Shown here: positions 7,447 to 8,814 of the stretch, one piece after another
Layout of the letters: every line of letters starts with the position of its first letter
How positions within the stretch are numbered: the first letter of the stretch is position 1
Assembly (NCBI GenBank): GCA_008015855.1
Contig: SSGK01000028.1
Coordinates: 1 to 8,814, forward strand
DNA from: Candidatus Altimarinota bacterium
GTDB taxonomy: Bacteria > Patescibacteriota > Gracilibacteria > BD1-5 > UBA2023
Length of the DNA: 8,814 nt
Direction of reading: 5' to 3'
The notes under the pieces: model-generated
The model's input: the letters and a program-made list of their open reading frames with translations, nothing else
What the model was told of the DNA's origin: nothing
The model's database searches: none
Translations under genes and position numbers: made by a program

Positions 7447-8355
7447 ATGTCAATTAACGTTATAGAAGGAAGATTTTGATGAGAAAGAAATAAGGAGAGA
7501 GAAGTGTCGATTCCTCATATTGCATCTCAGGTTTGAGCAAGTGTCCATTCACTTTCTACTCTTTCATATGTCCCATGGGTAAAGACCGCTCTCCAACGAG
7601 TGGCAAAAAAGGATCCTATCTTTCGAGAATTTTTTGAGAATCTTTTTCGGATTCAGTCTGTTTCGATTCGAAGTGATGAGCCAGAGATTACACTTGCATC
7701 GATTATGAAGGTGACGGATCCAGATACGAGTGCCGAATGGGAACTGGATGTTGCAAATTTCATACGATTTGTCGATATCCCACCCCATGCACTGGCAGAT
7801 GAAGAATTTACCGAATTTATGAGCAATCTCATGAATGTTGCCAATATTGCTATCGGACTTTCTGTGAGTGATAATGAAGATGATGAAGCGAGTCAGAACA
7901 GAACGCGCCATCTGAAAGAGGTTCCAGATTTTAGTCTCTCAAAACCATTTCTTGCACGATGGAATGGGAAGCAGTTTGTAGATGATTTCGAACTTGTTAT
8001 CAATACAACCGATGTAGCAAATTCCCTCTATATTCATGCGAATCGTTTCAGGAATCCTCATGAAGCTCCGCTCTGGTATATGGCCCTCCATATGATTCTT
8101 CAATGATTGGAAGCGGGTATTGCCCCTGATTCTTCCGTTTCAGTTGAGATTACCCATTACCAGGATGACATTACGGATACTGTAGAGATGTCATTTTCAG
8201 AACTCATCGAACTTACCTATAATACGCTTATCTCTCTTTTTCCACTCTATGCAAATTATGGAGACAGATTTCAGGTATTAGTGAAGCTTCATACAAAGTA
8301 TGTTGATAGTATGATCCTCCCACTCGATGAAATCCCGTATGATGAAGAAGACTAA
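7447..8355 (+). CDS. Acidic protein of unknown function, 302 residues
   Basis: I do not recognise a family. UGA codons at residues 11, 12, 30 and 220 are read as Gly; the first two are adjacent (RFGGERN). Under the standard code only broken parts of the frame would be seen. There is no signal peptide or membrane span. The N-terminal 35 residues look flexible; residues about 50-70 form a helix (VKTALQRVAKKDPIFREFFENL); the middle and C-terminal parts alternate strands and helices (WELDVANFIRFVDIPPHAL, FVDDFELVINTTDVANSLYI, SVSVEITHYQ, RFQVLVKLHTKYV), and the end is acidic (DEIPYDEED). The ATG at 7447 is the only in-frame Met between the promoter and about residue 86; GTG starts farther in are possible but would lose the N-terminus. 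It is alone on its strand, with its own promoter and terminator. Confidence 0.82.
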
Positions 8356-8383
8356 ATAAAATCCCCATTATGGGGATTTTATT
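8355..8383. terminator. Bidirectional intrinsic terminator between convergent genes
   Basis: A perfect 13-bp stem (8355-8367 with 8371-8383) with a TTA loop and a CCCCA/TGGGG core. A- and T-rich arms give a U-rich end on both strands. The stops of both converging genes overlap its ends: TAA at 8353-8355 on the plus strand and TAA at 8382-8384 on the minus strand. Confidence 0.88.
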
Positions 8384-8814
8384 ATTGTTTCTTCCAGATG
8401 AAAGTATGATGATTCCTGCTTTTGATTGTGAGAGTATCTCATTCGATGGCAAGAGATGATCGAGTAATTTTTGAGAATGCATATTCAGCATCCATTACCG
8501 GTCATTCACAGTACATTTTTGTAGAGAAGATATGGCGTACAATCAGTGATTTTCCGAGTATATTGGATTGCCCATTCAATGTGTTACAAAATTTTGCATG
8601 CACTGTATTTTTACTAAATTCCAGAGTTACTCCGGTTATAGTTTTTCCATCAAAACTCACAAGATTCCATTTAGTATCCGTGAGGGTGTTTTTGAGAGAG
8701 GTCTTTTCAACTCCCTTATAACAAATTTTTGTGGGAATTCCATCGTGGATAATATCCTGACAGCCACTTTCTCCATTGTTTCTGATATCCATGATTTCAG
8801 CATCGAGTGCAAAT
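8382..8814 (-). CDS. META domain protein, C-terminal part (5' end outside window)
   Basis: The last 143 residues of a protein whose start lies beyond the right edge. The final 100 residues or so fit a META domain: LTDTKWNLVSFDGKTITG, then AKFCNTLNGQ (the CN..xG turn), STKMYC (the T.M.C motif), an acidic helix start (DAEYAFSKI), and a closing pair (AIEGDTLTI, TFIWKKQ). Before it comes a Cys-containing stretch (GESGCQDIIHDG, KICYKG) that I cannot assign. UGA encodes two glycines: CEGPV just after the T.M.C motif, and IEGDTL, a turn where META domains often have Gly. It resembles the DUF4377-META protein on the same strand, with the same WKKQ ending followed by a terminator. A signal peptide is expected but cannot be seen. 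Confidence 0.82.

Noticed and set aside
1..8814. Many frameshifts or pseudogenes
   Set aside because: Every break is a TGA in the same frame; none needs a shift, and the joined proteins match family lengths and motifs. Recoding explains all breaks at once.
1..8814. UGA as tryptophan (code 4) or selenocysteine
   Set aside because: UGA falls on conserved glycines in SulP, BatD-like and META domains, while conserved Trp uses TGG. Forty-six UGA codons in eight genes, with no selenocysteine hairpins seen, are far too many for selenocysteine.
1..8814. tRNA genes, CRISPR arrays, insertion sequences or phage genes
   Set aside because: No cloverleaf, no regularly spaced repeats, no terminal inverted repeats and no transposase or integrase motif were seen in the gaps or frames.

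Overview
This window comes from an AT-rich bacterium that reads UGA as glycine (genetic code 25), as known in the candidate phyla Absconditabacteria (SR1) and Gracilibacteria (BD1-5). Read with the standard code, almost every gene breaks into pieces. Read with UGA as an amino acid, the pieces join into seven long open frames that end only in TAA or TAG. The residue is most probably glycine because UGA falls on conserved family glycines: the G.G..N...G.FGG motif of a SulP transporter, the VGE-type turn of a BatD-like domain, and the turns of two META domains. I count 46 in-frame UGA codons by hand. The split between the two candidate phyla cannot be made from this window.

Layout. (1) Positions 1-3048, minus strand: one continuous frame of at least 1016 codons, a large, probably cytoplasmic helical protein with TPR-like stretches; its C-terminus lies outside the window. 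(2) 3180-3461, plus: a small acidic protein of unknown function, divergent from (1). (3) 3488-4300, minus: a short BatD-like exported protein with one membrane anchor. (4) 4388-5029, minus: a secreted DUF4377-META protein. (5) 5088-6767, minus: a SulP-family anion transporter with a C-terminal STAS domain. (6) 6835-7323, minus: an unrecognised 162-residue protein. (7) 7447-8355, plus: an unrecognised 302-residue acidic protein. (8) 8382-8814, minus: the C-terminal part of a second META protein, cut by the right edge.

Genes (6), (5) and (4) run in one direction with gaps of 67 and 58 bases and no visible terminator until after (4), so they may form one transcript. Strong hairpin terminators of one design (AAAATCCC...GGGATTTT) follow the genes; several stop codons lie in or against the stems. 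Both divergent gaps (3049-3179 and 7324-7446) carry plausible back-to-back promoters. No start codon has a recognisable Shine-Dalgarno sequence, and most predicted leaders are only about 13-20 bases.

There is no gene-free stretch above 131 bases, and I see no tRNA, rRNA, CRISPR array, insertion sequence or phage gene. I do not see a clear new multi-gene system. The points most worth following are the glycine recoding and its uneven use, the pair of META proteins, the BatD-like gene without Bat partners, and four proteins of unknown function.
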